A stretch of 64,000 nucleotides of DNA from Micrococcales bacterium (GCA_016703125.1 JADJCR010000004.1:310001-374000), one strand, 5' to 3'; shown: positions 28,297-36,580, numbered from the stretch's first letter. Program-made: numbers and translations. The notes: a model not told the origin generated them from the sequence alone.

Positions 28297-29154
28297 TCAA
28301 ACGTGGGCTCGGACGAAGTCGATGGCCTCGCGCAACCCTTTCAGCTGTGTGGCCACCACGTCATCCGGCCAACCCGGCCCGGCAACAGCCAGGGCCGGCC
28401 GCGGGCGCAGCCCGGGCAGCTCGTCGAAACCCTGCAGGTCGGCATTCTCCGGCAGTTGCGCCCAGAGGATGATCACCGCAGGGTGCAACCGACGAGCCGC
28501 CTGTCCGAGTGCCGAGGCTGGTGTGCGGGCAGTGAGCAGTTCGGCACCAACTCCCTGCTCGGCCAGCGCTGCTCGTAGCGCATACAGCGGCAGGACATGG
28601 TCCTCGGTGGCGGTCGCCGCCAGCAGCACGCCCTCACGCTTGACCGGTGTGTCGATGAACAGTCCGGCGGTCACCGCGTCGGAGAGCACGTGCTCCACGT
28701 CGACCCCCGCCGCTCGCTGCTCCCACTGCTCGCCGGCCCGCTGCAGAGCCGGAGCGATCAGATGTTCCCAGGAGGCGAGGACGCCGGCAGCTCGCACGCT
28801 GTCGGCCACGATGTGAGCGCAGCGCTGACCGTCGAGGGCCTGGGCCGCCTCCCACAACGACCGCACCGGCGCGGTGGGCACGTCGTCGACGGGTGCGGCC
28901 ACCGGGGCGGGCACAGCGGGCGCGCCATCGCGCACCTGGGCCGCCGCCTGGGCCACCGGGACACCAGAACGCATCAGCCGTTGCATCATGACGAGCTTCT
29001 CGACGTCTTCGGGGGTGTATCGGCGGTGCGAACCCTCGCTTCGTACCGAGGGTTCGAGGCCGTAGCGGTGCGCCCACGTGCGCAGGGTCGCGGGGGAGAT
29101 GCCCAACTGCCGCGCCACCGAGCCCGCAGACAAGGTCACCGTGATCGATTGCAC
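28297..29154 (-). CDS. MerR-type regulator with cobalamin-binding-like domain (CarH/LitR-like)
   Basis: 285 residues. MerR helix-turn-helix at 9-65 (ISPATLRTWAHRYGLEPSVR, SHRRYTPEDVEKL), a Pro/Ala linker, then a four-helix plus Rossmann module as in the light-sensing B12 repressors CarH and LitR. The Wx9EH motif that cradles adenosylcobalamin is present (Trp144, Glu154, His155). The lower-ligand motif DxHxxG is degenerate: Glu184-Asp-His186-Val-Leu-Pro189, keeping only the His. So B12 binding is possible but altered. Divergent from whiD across 118 bp, which suggests control of that promoter. The upstream hexamer GAGACT is 6 nt from the GTG. Confidence 0.85.
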   Translation of the reverse strand: MQSITVTLSAGSVARQLGISPATLRTWAHRYGLEPSVRSEGSHRRYTPEDVEKLVMMQRLMRSGVPVAQAAAQVRDGAPAVPAPVAAPVDDVPTAPVRSLWEAAQALDGQRCAHIVADSVRAAGVLASWEHLIAPALQRAGEQWEQRAAGVDVEHVLSDAVTAGLFIDTPVKREGVLLAATATEDHVLPLYALRAALAEQGVGAELLTARTPASALGQAARRLHPAVIILWAQLPENADLQGFDELPGLRPRPALAVAGPGWPDDVVATQLKGLREAIDFVRAHV

Positions 29155-29214
29155 CAGCCGAGTCTCCCCCGTTTCTGCGTGCCCCGCACGTTTTCGCTCT
29201 GGGCGAATCGACCC

Positions 29215-29243
29215 TTGACACGGTTTTGAAACGATATTAGGTT
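29215..29243 (+). promoter_or_regulatory. whiD promoter, TTGACA-17-TAGGTT
   Basis: Consensus -35 TTGACA (29215-29220), 17-bp spacer, -10 TAGGTT (29238-29243). The spacer contains an imperfect palindrome around GGTTTTGAAACG, the place where MerR-family proteins bind. Unlike most promoters here it leaves a leader with a ribosome binding site. Confidence 0.65.
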
Positions 29244-29272
29244 CAGACGTAACACAGATGAAGGAGGCAGTC

Positions 29273-29563
29273 ATGGCGGAACTCTCCCGGCTCCCGGGCA
29301 CCAACACCGACCACTGGGACTGGCAGATGGACGCCGCCTGCCGGGGCGAGAACTCGGAGGTGTTCTTCCACCCGGAGGGCGAGCGCGGCGCCGCTCGAGT
29401 CATCCGCACCAATCGGGCCAAGGCCGTTTGCGCCGAGTGCCCGGTCCGGCAAGCCTGCCTCGACCACGCCGTGGCGGTACGGGAGCCGTACGGCATCTGG
29501 GGCGGTCTCGGCGAGGACGAACTCGCCGCCCTCTACCAGCAGCGCAAACTCCACATCGCATAG
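29273..29563 (+). CDS. whiD: WhiB-family transcription factor, WhiD/WhiB3 type
   Basis: 96 residues. Four cluster-ligand cysteines at 23, 53, 56 and 62 (AACRG, CAECPVRQAC), then the GIWGG turn at 74-78 and a short basic C-terminus. Opening ELSRLPG and FFHPEGERGAARV match Streptomyces WhiD closely. WhiB proteins bind a [4Fe-4S] cluster and partner with sigma factors. Strong AAGGAGG site 5 nt upstream fixes the ATG. Linked to bldM, guaB and groESL as in Streptomyces. Confidence 0.95.
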   Translation: MAELSRLPGTNTDHWDWQMDAACRGENSEVFFHPEGERGAARVIRTNRAKAVCAECPVRQACLDHAVAVREPYGIWGGLGEDELAALYQQRKLHIA

Positions 29564-29614
29564 ACCACCTCTCGGGTCGCCACCTGCCCCCTCCCCTGGT
29601 GGCGACCACCCCAG

Positions 29615-29644
29615 AAGGCCCCGGGCACACTCCCCCGGGGCCTT
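29615..29644 (+). terminator. terminator after whiD
   Basis: Perfect 11-bp arms AAGGCCCCGGG / CCCGGGGCCTT (29615-29625, 29634-29644) with an 8-nt loop, 51 bp after the whiD stop, followed by a T-rich stretch. Confidence 0.8.
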
Positions 29645-29700
29645 CGCTTGTCTTCGGTCCGCGCCACGGCGACCGCGGCGCGGAACCCGGCGCCGGCGTC

Positions 29701-29956
29701 CACCCACCCCGGCCCAGCCCATGGCGGGACCCCGCTGAACCTCCCCGCTGACCGGATCTCTCCCCGATACCAGCAGCGCGCACACCCACCCCGGCCCAGC
29801 CGAAGGCGGGAGAGAACCCGCTGGGCGGGAGCGTTCCAACCCCGCTTAACCTCTCCCCGCCTTCCGGACCTCTCCCCGATACCAGTAGCGCGCACAACCC
29901 CCGCCGCCCCGGCCAAGGCGGGCATCGCCGGACCTCTCCCCCTGCCGCTGATCGGT
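29701..29956. repeat. tandem repeat array, about 2.5 units of 83-113 bp
   Basis: Unit 1 about 29701-29783, unit 2 about 29784-29896, truncated unit 3 to 29956. Shared blocks: CCACCCCGGCCCAGCC, AACCTCTCCCCGC and CTCTCCCCGATACCAG followed by AGCGCGCACA. Unit 2 carries an insert with GGCGGGAGCGTTCCAACC, close to the repeat core at 61 kb. It lies between the whiD and groEL terminators. No gene is seen; open frames here are repeat artefacts. Confidence 0.75.
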
Positions 29957-29965
29957 GGCCGCAAA

Positions 29966-30005
29966 CGAAGCAGGGCCCCGGGAAGTCTCCCGGGGCCCTG
30001 CTTCG
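29966..30005 (-). terminator. terminator after groEL
   Basis: Perfect 18-bp arms (29966-29983 and 29988-30005) around a 4-nt loop, 7 bp beyond the groEL stop, with a short T run on the minus-strand side. One of the strongest hairpins in the window. Confidence 0.85.
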
Positions 30006-30012
30006 TGCGGTG

Positions 30013-31641
30013 TCAGTGGGTGTGACCGTGGTGGTGGGAGTGGCCGTGACCGTGGTCGTGGCTCTCCTCTTCATCCTCCGGCTTGTCCACGACGAGCGCC
30101 TCGGTCGTCAGCAGCATCGCCGCGATCGAACCGGCGTGCTCGACGGCCGAGCGGGTCACCTTGACCGGGTCGATGACGCCGTCTGCGATGAGATCGCCGT
30201 ACTGACCGGTCGCGGCGTTGTACCCGTGGCCCAGTTCGGCCACCTTGGAGACCACGACGTCACCGGATTCCCCGGCGTTCTGCGCGATCCACGACAGCGG
30301 GGCGACCAACGCCTTCTGAACGATGCGGACACCGGCCGCCTCATCAGGATCGGCGAAAGCGGTCGGGTCGAGTTGCGCCGCCGCGAACACCAGCACGCTG
30401 CCGCCACCGGCGATGATGCCCTCCTCGACCGCAGCCCGCGTGGCCGCCACGGCGTCCTCGACGCGGTGCTTCTTCTCCTTGAGTTCCACCTCGGTGTGCG
30501 CGCCGACCTCGATGACACAGACCCCGCCGACGAGCTTGGCCAAGCGCTCTTTGAGCTTCTCGCGGTCCCAGTCGGAGTCGGACGCCTCCACCTCGCTCTT
30601 GATCTGCTCGATACGCCCGGCGATCGCCGCCTCGTCGCCCTTGCCGTCGACGATGGTGGTCTCGTCCTGGTGATCACGACGCGGTGAGCGGTGCCCAGCA
30701 CGTCGAGGCCCACCTGGTCGAGCTTCATGCCCAGATCGGCGGTCACGACCTGGCCGCCGGTCAGGATGGCCATGTCCTCGAGCATCGCCTTGCGGCGCTC
30801 GCCGAAGGCCGGAGCCTTCACCGCCGCGGAGTTGAACGTGCCGCGGATCTTGTTGACGACCAGCGCGGACAGCGCCTCGCCCTCGACGTCCTCGGCGACG
30901 ATCACCAGCGGCTTCCCGCTCTGCATGACCTTCTCCAGCAACGGGAGCAACTCCTGCAGCGACGGCGACCTTGCCCTGCACCAGCAGGATCAGCGGGTCG
31001 TCGAGAACCGCTTCCATGCGCTCGGGGTCGGTCACGAAATACGGCGAGATGTAGCCCTTGTCGAACTGCATTCCCTCGGTGAAGTCGAGCGCCAGCGCGG
31101 TGGTCGTGGCCTCCTCGACCGTGATGACACCGTCTTTGCCGACCTTCTCGAAGGCGTCGGCGATGAGCTTGCCGATCTCGGCGTCCTGCGCGGAGATCGT
31201 CGCCACCTGGGCGGTCTCCTCCGCACCCTCGACCGGGCGGGCGGCGTCGGACAGGAACTGCGACACCTGCGCCACGGCTTGGTCGATGCCACGCTTGACA
31301 CCCATGGGTGAGGCGCCGGCAACGACCATCCGGATCCCTTCGGAGACCATCGCCTGCGCGAGCACGGTAGCGGTGGTCGTACCGTCTCCGGCGACGTCGT
31401 TGGTCTTGGTGGCGACCTCCTTGACCAACTGGACTCCGAGGTTCTCGTAGGGGTCGCTCACCTCGATCTCACGGGCGATGGTGACACCGTCGTTGGTGAT
31501 CGTCGGGGCGCCCCAGGACTTGTCCAGCACCACGTTGCGGCCTCTGGGACCGATGGTCACGCGCACAGCGTCGGCCAGCGTGTTCACGCCGCGCTCGAGG
31601 GCCCTGCGGGCCTCGACGTCGAATTCCACAATCTTGGGCAT
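30013..31641 (-). CDS. groEL: chaperonin GroEL, GroEL1 type with His-rich tail; two compensating frame breaks
   Basis: 542 codons. ATP-dependent folding chamber with GroES. The apical and intermediate regions are recognisable (VAGDGTTTATVLAQAM, VEEGIIAGGGS) and the tail DHGHGHSHHHGHTH marks the actinobacterial GroEL1 type. Between about 30964 and 30668 the frame is shifted: an extra base near 30961-30967 and a missing base near 30668 cancel, so the ORF stays open but about 98 residues are scrambled. The other frame there reads normal GroEL (LLPLLEKVMQSGKPLVIVAE, MKLDQVGLDVLG). Probably sequencing error. RBS AAGGAAG upstream. Confidence 0.93.
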   Translation of the reverse strand: MPKIVEFDVEARRALERGVNTLADAVRVTIGPRGRNVVLDKSWGAPTITNDGVTIAREIEVSDPYENLGVQLVKEVATKTNDVAGDGTTTATVLAQAMVSEGIRMVVAGASPMGVKRGIDQAVAQVSQFLSDAARPVEGAEETAQVATISAQDAEIGKLIADAFEKVGKDGVITVEEATTTALALDFTEGMQFDKGYISPYFVTDPERMEAVLDDPLILLVQGKVAVAAGVAPVAGEGHAEREAAGDRRRGRRGRGAVRAGRQQDPRHVQLRGGEGSGLRRAPQGDARGHGHPDRRPGRDRRSGHEARPGGPRRAGHRSPRRDHQDETTIVDGKGDEAAIAGRIEQIKSEVEASDSDWDREKLKERLAKLVGGVCVIEVGAHTEVELKEKKHRVEDAVAATRAAVEEGIIAGGGSVLVFAAAQLDPTAFADPDEAAGVRIVQKALVAPLSWIAQNAGESGDVVVSKVAELGHGYNAATGQYGDLIADGVIDPVKVTRSAVEHAGSIAAMLLTTEALVVDKPEDEEESHDHGHGHSHHHGHTH

Positions 31642-31665
31642 GTTCTTCCTTCGTGATATGCACAA

Positions 31666-31705
31666 GCCCCCGGGACGTCCCCGGGTTCCGGGGGGTCCCA
31701 GGGGC
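31666..31705 (-). other. strong nested hairpin between groES and groEL
   Basis: Outer arms GCCCCCGGGAC (31666-31676) and GTCCCAGGGGC (31695-31705), inner arms CCCCGG/CCGGGG (31679-31693). It sits in the 85-bp groES-groEL gap. No T tract follows, so it may act as an RNA processing or stability element or partial terminator rather than a full stop. Confidence 0.6.
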
Positions 31706-31726
31706 CTGCACTGGTTTTGGGAACGA

Positions 31727-32026
31727 CTACTTCTCCACCACTGCCAGCACGTCGCGTGCCGACAGGATCAGGTAGTCCTCACCGTCGAACTTGATCTCAG
31801 TGCCTCCGTACTTCGAGTACACGACAACATCGCCCACGCTGATGTCCAGCGGGATGCGCTTCTCGCCCTCGTCATCGAACCGACCAGGACCAACCGCGAG
31901 GACCTTGCCCTCTTGCGGCTTCTCCTTGGCCGTGTCCGGGATGACCAGGCCTGAGGCCGTGGTCTGCTCTGCGTCCAGCGGCTGCACGAGGATACGGTCC
32001 TCGAGCGGCTTAATGGCGACCGACAC
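31727..32026 (-). CDS. groES: co-chaperonin GroES
   Basis: 99 residues, normal length; the mobile loop (EQTTASGLVIPDTAKEKPQ) and the GGTEIKFDGEDYLIL C-terminal motif are present. It caps the GroEL cavity. First gene of groES-groEL, controlled by two CIRCE operators and a clear promoter upstream. Confidence 0.97.
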   Translation of the reverse strand: MSVAIKPLEDRILVQPLDAEQTTASGLVIPDTAKEKPQEGKVLAVGPGRFDDEGEKRIPLDISVGDVVVYSKYGGTEIKFDGEDYLILSARDVLAVVEK

Positions 32027-32119
32027 GGTCTACCTCCCTATTGGGATCGAAACGGACAGTGGGTACTGCGGGTCTTCCGTGATGTCCGAGCGTCGCGGTC
32101 CCGGACCTACTTCAGACCG

Positions 32120-32146
32120 TTAGCACTCACAGCGGGTGAGTGCTAA
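32120..32146 (-). promoter_or_regulatory. CIRCE operator 1 (perfect)
   Basis: TTAGCACTC-N9-GAGTGCTAA, a perfect match to the HrcA operator, located downstream of the groES -10. Confidence 0.97.
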
Positions 32147-32151
32147 CTCAG

Positions 32152-32180
32152 ACAGTAATCCCTGTTAGCACTGTCGTCAA
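32152..32180 (-). promoter_or_regulatory. groES promoter, TTGACG-17-TACTGT
   Basis: On the minus strand: -35 TTGACG (32175-32180), 17-bp spacer, -10 TACTGT (32152-32157). The -35 lies inside CIRCE 2 and CIRCE 1 follows the -10, so HrcA would block both ends. Confidence 0.8.
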
Positions 32181-32191
32181 GAGAGTGCTAA
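32165..32191 (-). promoter_or_regulatory. CIRCE operator 2 (one mismatch)
   Basis: TTAGCACTG-N9-GAGTGCTAA; one base differs from consensus. It overlaps the groES -35 and contains the TAG stop codon of the neighbouring DUF5701 gene. Confidence 0.95.
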
Positions 32192-32784
32192 TCAAAGGCG
32201 TCGAGCCGGCCCGCCACCGACGCCGTGCCCAACCACGTGTGGGGGGCGCCGGCGAAACACCACCCCAGTTTCGGAGCGTTTCCGCTGATCCACAACGCCG
32301 GAACCCGCTTGTCACCGCGCGTCGAACCGGCCAGCGAGAAGCACTCGTTGCGCTGCAGGACCGAGGGGTTGTGCACGAACACACCCAGGCCCTCCTCGAT
32401 GGTCACCGGCAAACGACCGCGGGCGAGGATCTGCGGCACGGCCTGCCGCGGCGGCACGTTGAGGTACTCCACCCCGGGCTCGAAACCGTGGATCAGGTAG
32501 GGGCGGTCGACCGGCACATCCGCAGCCACTGGGTGGTAGCGATCCGGATCCTCGAAGTTGCGGTCGAAGATGCCGGTCTTGCTGCCCCCGGCCAGGCGCA
32601 GGCGCGCGATCACTTCCTGTACCGGCACGAGCGCGTGCGGCAGGACCAGCACGGAGTCGCGACGCTTCACCGCTTCCAGCGGCCGCACGTCGACCGCCGC
32701 GACGTCGAAGCCGAGGTCCGCATAACGCTCCAGTTGCTCCTCTACTCCCACGCTGCGCCACAACGCAGAACGAGGGCCGTCCAT
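32188..32784 (-). CDS. DUF5701 family protein
   Basis: 198 residues, no signal peptide or membrane segment. Resembles the actinobacterial DUF5701 family of unknown function (FDRNFEDPDRYHP, YLIHGFEPGVEYLN, NECFSLAGSTRGDKRVPALW). The stop codon lies inside the second CIRCE element, so read-through from this gene would enter groES. It diverges from a small secreted protein across a shared palindromic -10 region. Confidence 0.8.
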   Translation of the reverse strand: MDGPRSALWRSVGVEEQLERYADLGFDVAAVDVRPLEAVKRRDSVLVLPHALVPVQEVIARLRLAGGSKTGIFDRNFEDPDRYHPVAADVPVDRPYLIHGFEPGVEYLNVPPRQAVPQILARGRLPVTIEEGLGVFVHNPSVLQRNECFSLAGSTRGDKRVPALWISGNAPKLGWCFAGAPHTWLGTASVAGRLDAFD

Positions 32785-32794
32785 TCCGACCGGC

Positions 32795-32804
32795 AGGCTA
32801 GCCT
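32795..32804. promoter_or_regulatory. palindromic bidirectional -10, AGGCTAGCCT
   Basis: Perfect 10-bp palindrome that gives TAGCCT on both strands: plus strand 32799-32804, 7 nt before the ATG at 32812; minus strand 32795-32800, 10 nt before the ATG at 32784. Fits a divergent promoter whose two -10 elements overlap. Confidence 0.55.
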
Positions 32805-32811
32805 TACGCGC

Positions 32812-33276
32812 ATGAGTAGAACTGTTGCGATCCTGGTCGTCACCGCGGCCGCTCTCGGCACTCCGGTGATGGCCGGTGCGGCCACCACCGACGGCACCTA
32901 CAAGGGCAGCGCGCGGTCCACCGACGGCGGCACCACCTACGGCAAGGCCTCCTTCACCGTCAAGAAGGGGAAACTGGTCACGTGGGCCGTCGAGAAGGTG
33001 CCGCAGCAGTGCCAGTCGACCGAGTTCATGAACTACGGCTTCACCGTGGCGTCAAATGTGCTCAAGGCCTACGGACTGAAGTCCAAGGACGTGAAGGTCA
33101 GCAGCAAGGGTCGCTTGAAGTTCACCTACCGGCAGCCCAACCACCTCGACACCATCGCGGTCGACGTGAAGTTCACGAAGAAGAAGGCCACCGGCAGCGT
33201 GATCCAGACCGCCGGTCCCGGCGAGTCGGACACCCAGAACTGCTCCGGTTCCGCCCGTTTCACCACGAAGAAGTGA
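32812..33276 (+). CDS. small secreted protein of unknown function
   Basis: 154 residues. Clear signal peptide (MSRTVAILVVTAAALGTPVM, cut near AGA-AT). The mature part is Lys/Thr/Ser-rich, probably beta, with GTYKGSARS near its start echoed by CSGSARF at its end, and two cysteines (in QQCQS and QNCSG) that could form a disulfide. I do not recognise a family. Leaderless-type TAGCCT upstream. The methyltransferase follows on the same strand. Confidence 0.8.
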   Translation: MSRTVAILVVTAAALGTPVMAGAATTDGTYKGSARSTDGGTTYGKASFTVKKGKLVTWAVEKVPQQCQSTEFMNYGFTVASNVLKAYGLKSKDVKVSSKGRLKFTYRQPNHLDTIAVDVKFTKKKATGSVIQTAGPGESDTQNCSGSARFTTKK

Positions 33277-33307
33277 TCCCGCAGGCCGCCCCCCGGGGCG
33301 GTGACTC

Positions 33308-34417
33308 GTGGACGTCGATTGGCTGACCAGTGACCAGGGTCGTGCCGCCGTCGCCGCCCTGCGCGACGTGGACCCGCTGCGCGCGCGTTCGGTCCAGCCG
33401 CAGCTGTCCGCACAGCAGGTCGCCGACGCACTGACACAGGTTCAGCACCGACCATCCGACTTCCCCCTCCCCCTGGTCACCGCCGAGGGCGTCCAGCAGG
33501 CCAGCCCGGTCGAGGTGGCCCGGCGCCGCGCCGCCCGCCTCGCCAGTTCCGGGATCGAGACAATCGTCGACGCCGGGTGCGGGATCGGCATGGATGCCTG
33601 GGCCTTCGCCCGAGCGGGCCTGCGAGTGATCGCCTACGAGGCGGACCCGGATACGTTCGCGGTGGCGCGGGTCAATCTCGCCGGCGCCGACGTCCGCCAG
33701 GCCGACGTGACCACTGTGGACCTGCCGCCCGGCGCCGCCCTGTACGTGGACCCGGCCAGGCGCCTCGAGCACCGGCAGACAGATGGCCGTGCGATCCGGC
33801 CGCACGACCCCCAGTTGTGGCGCCCGCCGTGGGACTGGGTGCTGACTCAGGCGCAGCAGCGGCCGGTAGTGGCGCGCATCCGGCCCGGTCATCGCGGCCT
33901 GCCCGACGGCACCGAATGGCACTGCACCTCGATCGCGCGGCACCTCGTCGATGCGACCGCCTGGTTCCCCCCGCTGGCCCAGGTGCCCCGCCGGGCGAGT
34001 GTCCTGACCGGCCCCCAGGCCCATGAACTGACCGGGCCCGCCGTCACGCCAGAGACCGGCCCAGTCGCGCGGTTCATCGTCGACCCCGACCCGGCGATCG
34101 TGCGTTCCGGACTGGTGGCCGAGGCCGCCAGCACCGCTGAAGGACACCTCATCGACGAGCACCTCGCGTTCATCACAACCACAGTCCGGCCGGACCCCTG
34201 GCTCGGGCGTTGCATGGAGATTCTGGAACCGACCTCGCTGAAGGCGGCGGTTGCGACCTGCCGGCGGCTGGGCCTGTCATCGGCGACGTTGTGGGTGCGC
34301 GGATTCCAGCGACCACCGCACCTCGCGATGCCGCAAGGCCCCGACGCAGTGGTGGTCGCCACCAGGATCGGGCCCGACCGCCGTACACATGCGTGGGTTG
34401 GGCGCCGAGTGCACTGA
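33308..34417 (+). CDS. class I SAM-dependent methyltransferase with THUMP-like C-terminal region
   Basis: 369 residues. An N-terminal helical region is followed by a Rossmann methyltransferase fold with SAM motif I DAGCGIG at 88-94 and an acidic strand end (YEADPD). The C-terminal half resembles the THUMP-like domain found in actinobacterial methyltransferases, suggesting an RNA substrate; this is inference. GTG start 31 bp after the secreted-protein stop. Confidence 0.82.
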   Translation: MDVDWLTSDQGRAAVAALRDVDPLRARSVQPQLSAQQVADALTQVQHRPSDFPLPLVTAEGVQQASPVEVARRRAARLASSGIETIVDAGCGIGMDAWAFARAGLRVIAYEADPDTFAVARVNLAGADVRQADVTTVDLPPGAALYVDPARRLEHRQTDGRAIRPHDPQLWRPPWDWVLTQAQQRPVVARIRPGHRGLPDGTEWHCTSIARHLVDATAWFPPLAQVPRRASVLTGPQAHELTGPAVTPETGPVARFIVDPDPAIVRSGLVAEAASTAEGHLIDEHLAFITTTVRPDPWLGRCMEILEPTSLKAAVATCRRLGLSSATLWVRGFQRPPHLAMPQGPDAVVVATRIGPDRRTHAWVGRRVH

Positions 34418-34443
34418 CCGGGCGACGCCGCGACGCCCGGGGC

Positions 34444-34449
34444 TACCGT
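34444..34449 (+). promoter_or_regulatory. -10 element TACCGT of the secretory lipase
   Basis: Hexamer 8 nt before the ATG at 34458. Confidence 0.35.
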
Positions 34450-34457
34450 GGCGTGCC

Positions 34458-36135
34458 ATGAACCGCTCGCGTGCGATCGCCGCCGGGGTCAGCGCCGGCC
34501 TGCTCCTCTCGCCCTTGATCGCCGCACCTCCGGCGAGTGCGGCCTCACAGGGCCTTCCCGCCGGTGGCGCCAAGGTCAACCGCGGCAAAGCGCCCTGCAA
34601 CACCCTGCCCGACCTGAGCGGCACCAGGCCCGGCCAACTGCTCACGTACAAGGAGGTGAAGGTTGCGAAGTCACTGCTGAAAGGCGCCCGCATGTTCCGG
34701 GTCCTGTACACCACTTCCGGCGTGGACGAGCGGCACGTGCAGGCGTCGTGCGGCCTGGTGGTCCTGCCGACCAAGGCCAAGGACCGACGCAACCAGGTGA
34801 TCGCCTACGCCCACGGCACCATCGGCATGCATCAGTCCTGTCAGCCGTCCAACGACCCCAAGGCGACCCTCAAAGGGCTGGGGGCGATCTCTTACGGGCA
34901 GGGCCGCCACGCCGTTCAGGGCAGTCCGCGCAAGGGTGTCCTGCAGGGGCTCATCGACCAGGGCCGCATGGTGACGGCCACGGACTACTACTCCGGCCTG
35001 GGTCAGCCCGCATCGGCGCAGCAGAACTACGTGCTCGGTTTCCCTGCTGGCGCCGCGACGCTGGACAGCGTGCGCGGGGGTGCAGTTGCAGCAGCGGCTG
35101 GGCAAGAGCCGGCCACCGGCCTCCTGGAAGCTGGCGACCTGGGGCATCTCCCAAGGTGGGCACGCTGCCATGTGGGCCGGACAGCTGGCTGGTGAGTACC
35201 TGCAAGCCACCAAGCTGCCGCAGGATCCGCAGTTCGAGCCCGTGGGCGTGGCCGCCATCGTGCCGGCAAGCTCCTTCGTGGCCACCGAGCAAACCCCGGC
35301 CGCCCTCAACGGGCGTCATCTCGGCGACTTGGAGATGCACGAACCGGCGCTGGTGGTCAACGGCAAACCTGTGGGCAACATGGGCGCGCTGCTGTTCTCG
35401 CTGGTGGTCACGTCGTGGGCGAAGTACCCGGGCAGTGGCACGCTGCAGCCGGACGCCCGCTTCCCTGGCTACCCGGCGGCGGTGCCGCTCCCCCAGATGA
35501 CCGACGTCCTGACCGGCCCCGATGCCGGCAATGGCCAAGCGGTCGCCACCAGCATCGCGGCGGGTTGCCCCAACGCGGGCCTGGCGCTGCAGACCACCCC
35601 CTACAACCAGCCGGCGAAGGCGGCGTTCTTCGCACAACCGATGTGGGGCGGCCCGGGCCCGGGCGGGAAGTGGGCCGGTCAGATCGACGCCACCTGCCTG
35701 AGCCCGGGGATCGACCCCGCGTTCGACAACTGGTGCACCTGGCTGGCCTACAACCAGCCCGGACCGGATGGGCAGAACCCCTTCCCCAAGTTCCCCATGA
35801 GATCCGACGGTTCGGTCGCCGACGTGCTCATCGCGGAGGGGATGGCGGACAACGTCGTGTGGTGCATGAAGTCGGGCAAGCAGGTGCCCGCCCCGGGCGA
35901 CTGCCTGGCGCGGCAGCTCTACGACTCGCTGGCACCGGCGTGTGCTGGTGCCAGCGTCAGACTCGATCTGTTCGCGCGCACGAAACGCTCCCCCGCAACT
36001 CACGGATCCACGTACATGCAACTCGCCGACAACGGCCGGGCTGCCTACAAGGGCTCGCGGCTCGACAGGTTCTTCCAGGGCGCTTTCACGGACTCGCTGT
36101 CCCCCGGCTGCAAGGCGACGGTGGTCAACCGCTAG
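34458..36135 (+). CDS. secretory lipase family protein, with one frame break
   Basis: About 558 residues when repaired. Signal peptide (MNRSRAIAAGVSAGLLLSPL, cut after ASA), then an alpha/beta-hydrolase with YAHGTIG oxyanion segment and nucleophile elbow GISQGG. Resembles the fungal/actinobacterial secretory lipase (LIP) family of extracellular esterases. The frame breaks in the G5 run at 35076-35080; reading it as G4 joins LDSVRG to VQLQQRLGKS. Many cysteines in the C-terminal half fit an exported protein. Confidence 0.82.
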
Positions 36136-36138
36136 TCG

Positions 36139-36501
36139 TCACCACAGGACGGCGATGACGACGTTGGCGATCGCCAGGCCACCGATGGCCGCCCAGACCG
36201 CGTTGCTGATCGCGTCCTTCTTACGGTTGGCCAGGATCAGGCCGAGCACGACGAGCAGGATGACGAACTTCACGCCGATCTTGGCGTTGTCCGGCAGCGC
36301 CCATTGATCGGGGTCGCTGTTGTGCAGGGGGTAGCGCATGCCGACCAGCAGGATGCCAGTGACCAACTGCGTCAAAGCGCCGTGCAGCATCGCGTTGTTG
36401 ACCACGCGCGGACTGGTGCTGATCTGCACGAGGAAGCCACCGATCAGCGAGGCCAGACCGACGAAGTGCAGGATGACCAAGAGGTTGTAGACCAGGCTCA
36501 T
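36139..36501 (-). CDS. small integral membrane protein of unknown function
   Basis: 120 residues with four predicted membrane helices (about 4-26, 38-56, 74-92, 100-119) and a basic turn (NRKKD). No catalytic motif seen. It is convergent with the lipase gene and lies downstream of tsaD on the same strand, 79 bp away. An AGG just before the ATG gives a weak ribosome binding site. Confidence 0.78.
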   Translation of the reverse strand: MSLVYNLLVILHFVGLASLIGGFLVQISTSPRVVNNAMLHGALTQLVTGILLVGMRYPLHNSDPDQWALPDNAKIGVKFVILLVVLGLILANRKKDAISNAVWAAIGGLAIANVVIAVLW

Positions 36502-36580
36502 ACCTCGATTCTCGCTGACCGGCTGCCGTCGGCAAGACGGCCCCGACCGCACCCACGCCCGGTAGGTGGTGCTAACGGCC

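Noticed and set aside
30013..31641. groEL as a pseudogene
   Set aside because: Two indels cancel, the correct sequence lies in the alternate frame, and groES, CIRCE sites and terminator are intact; sequence error is simpler.
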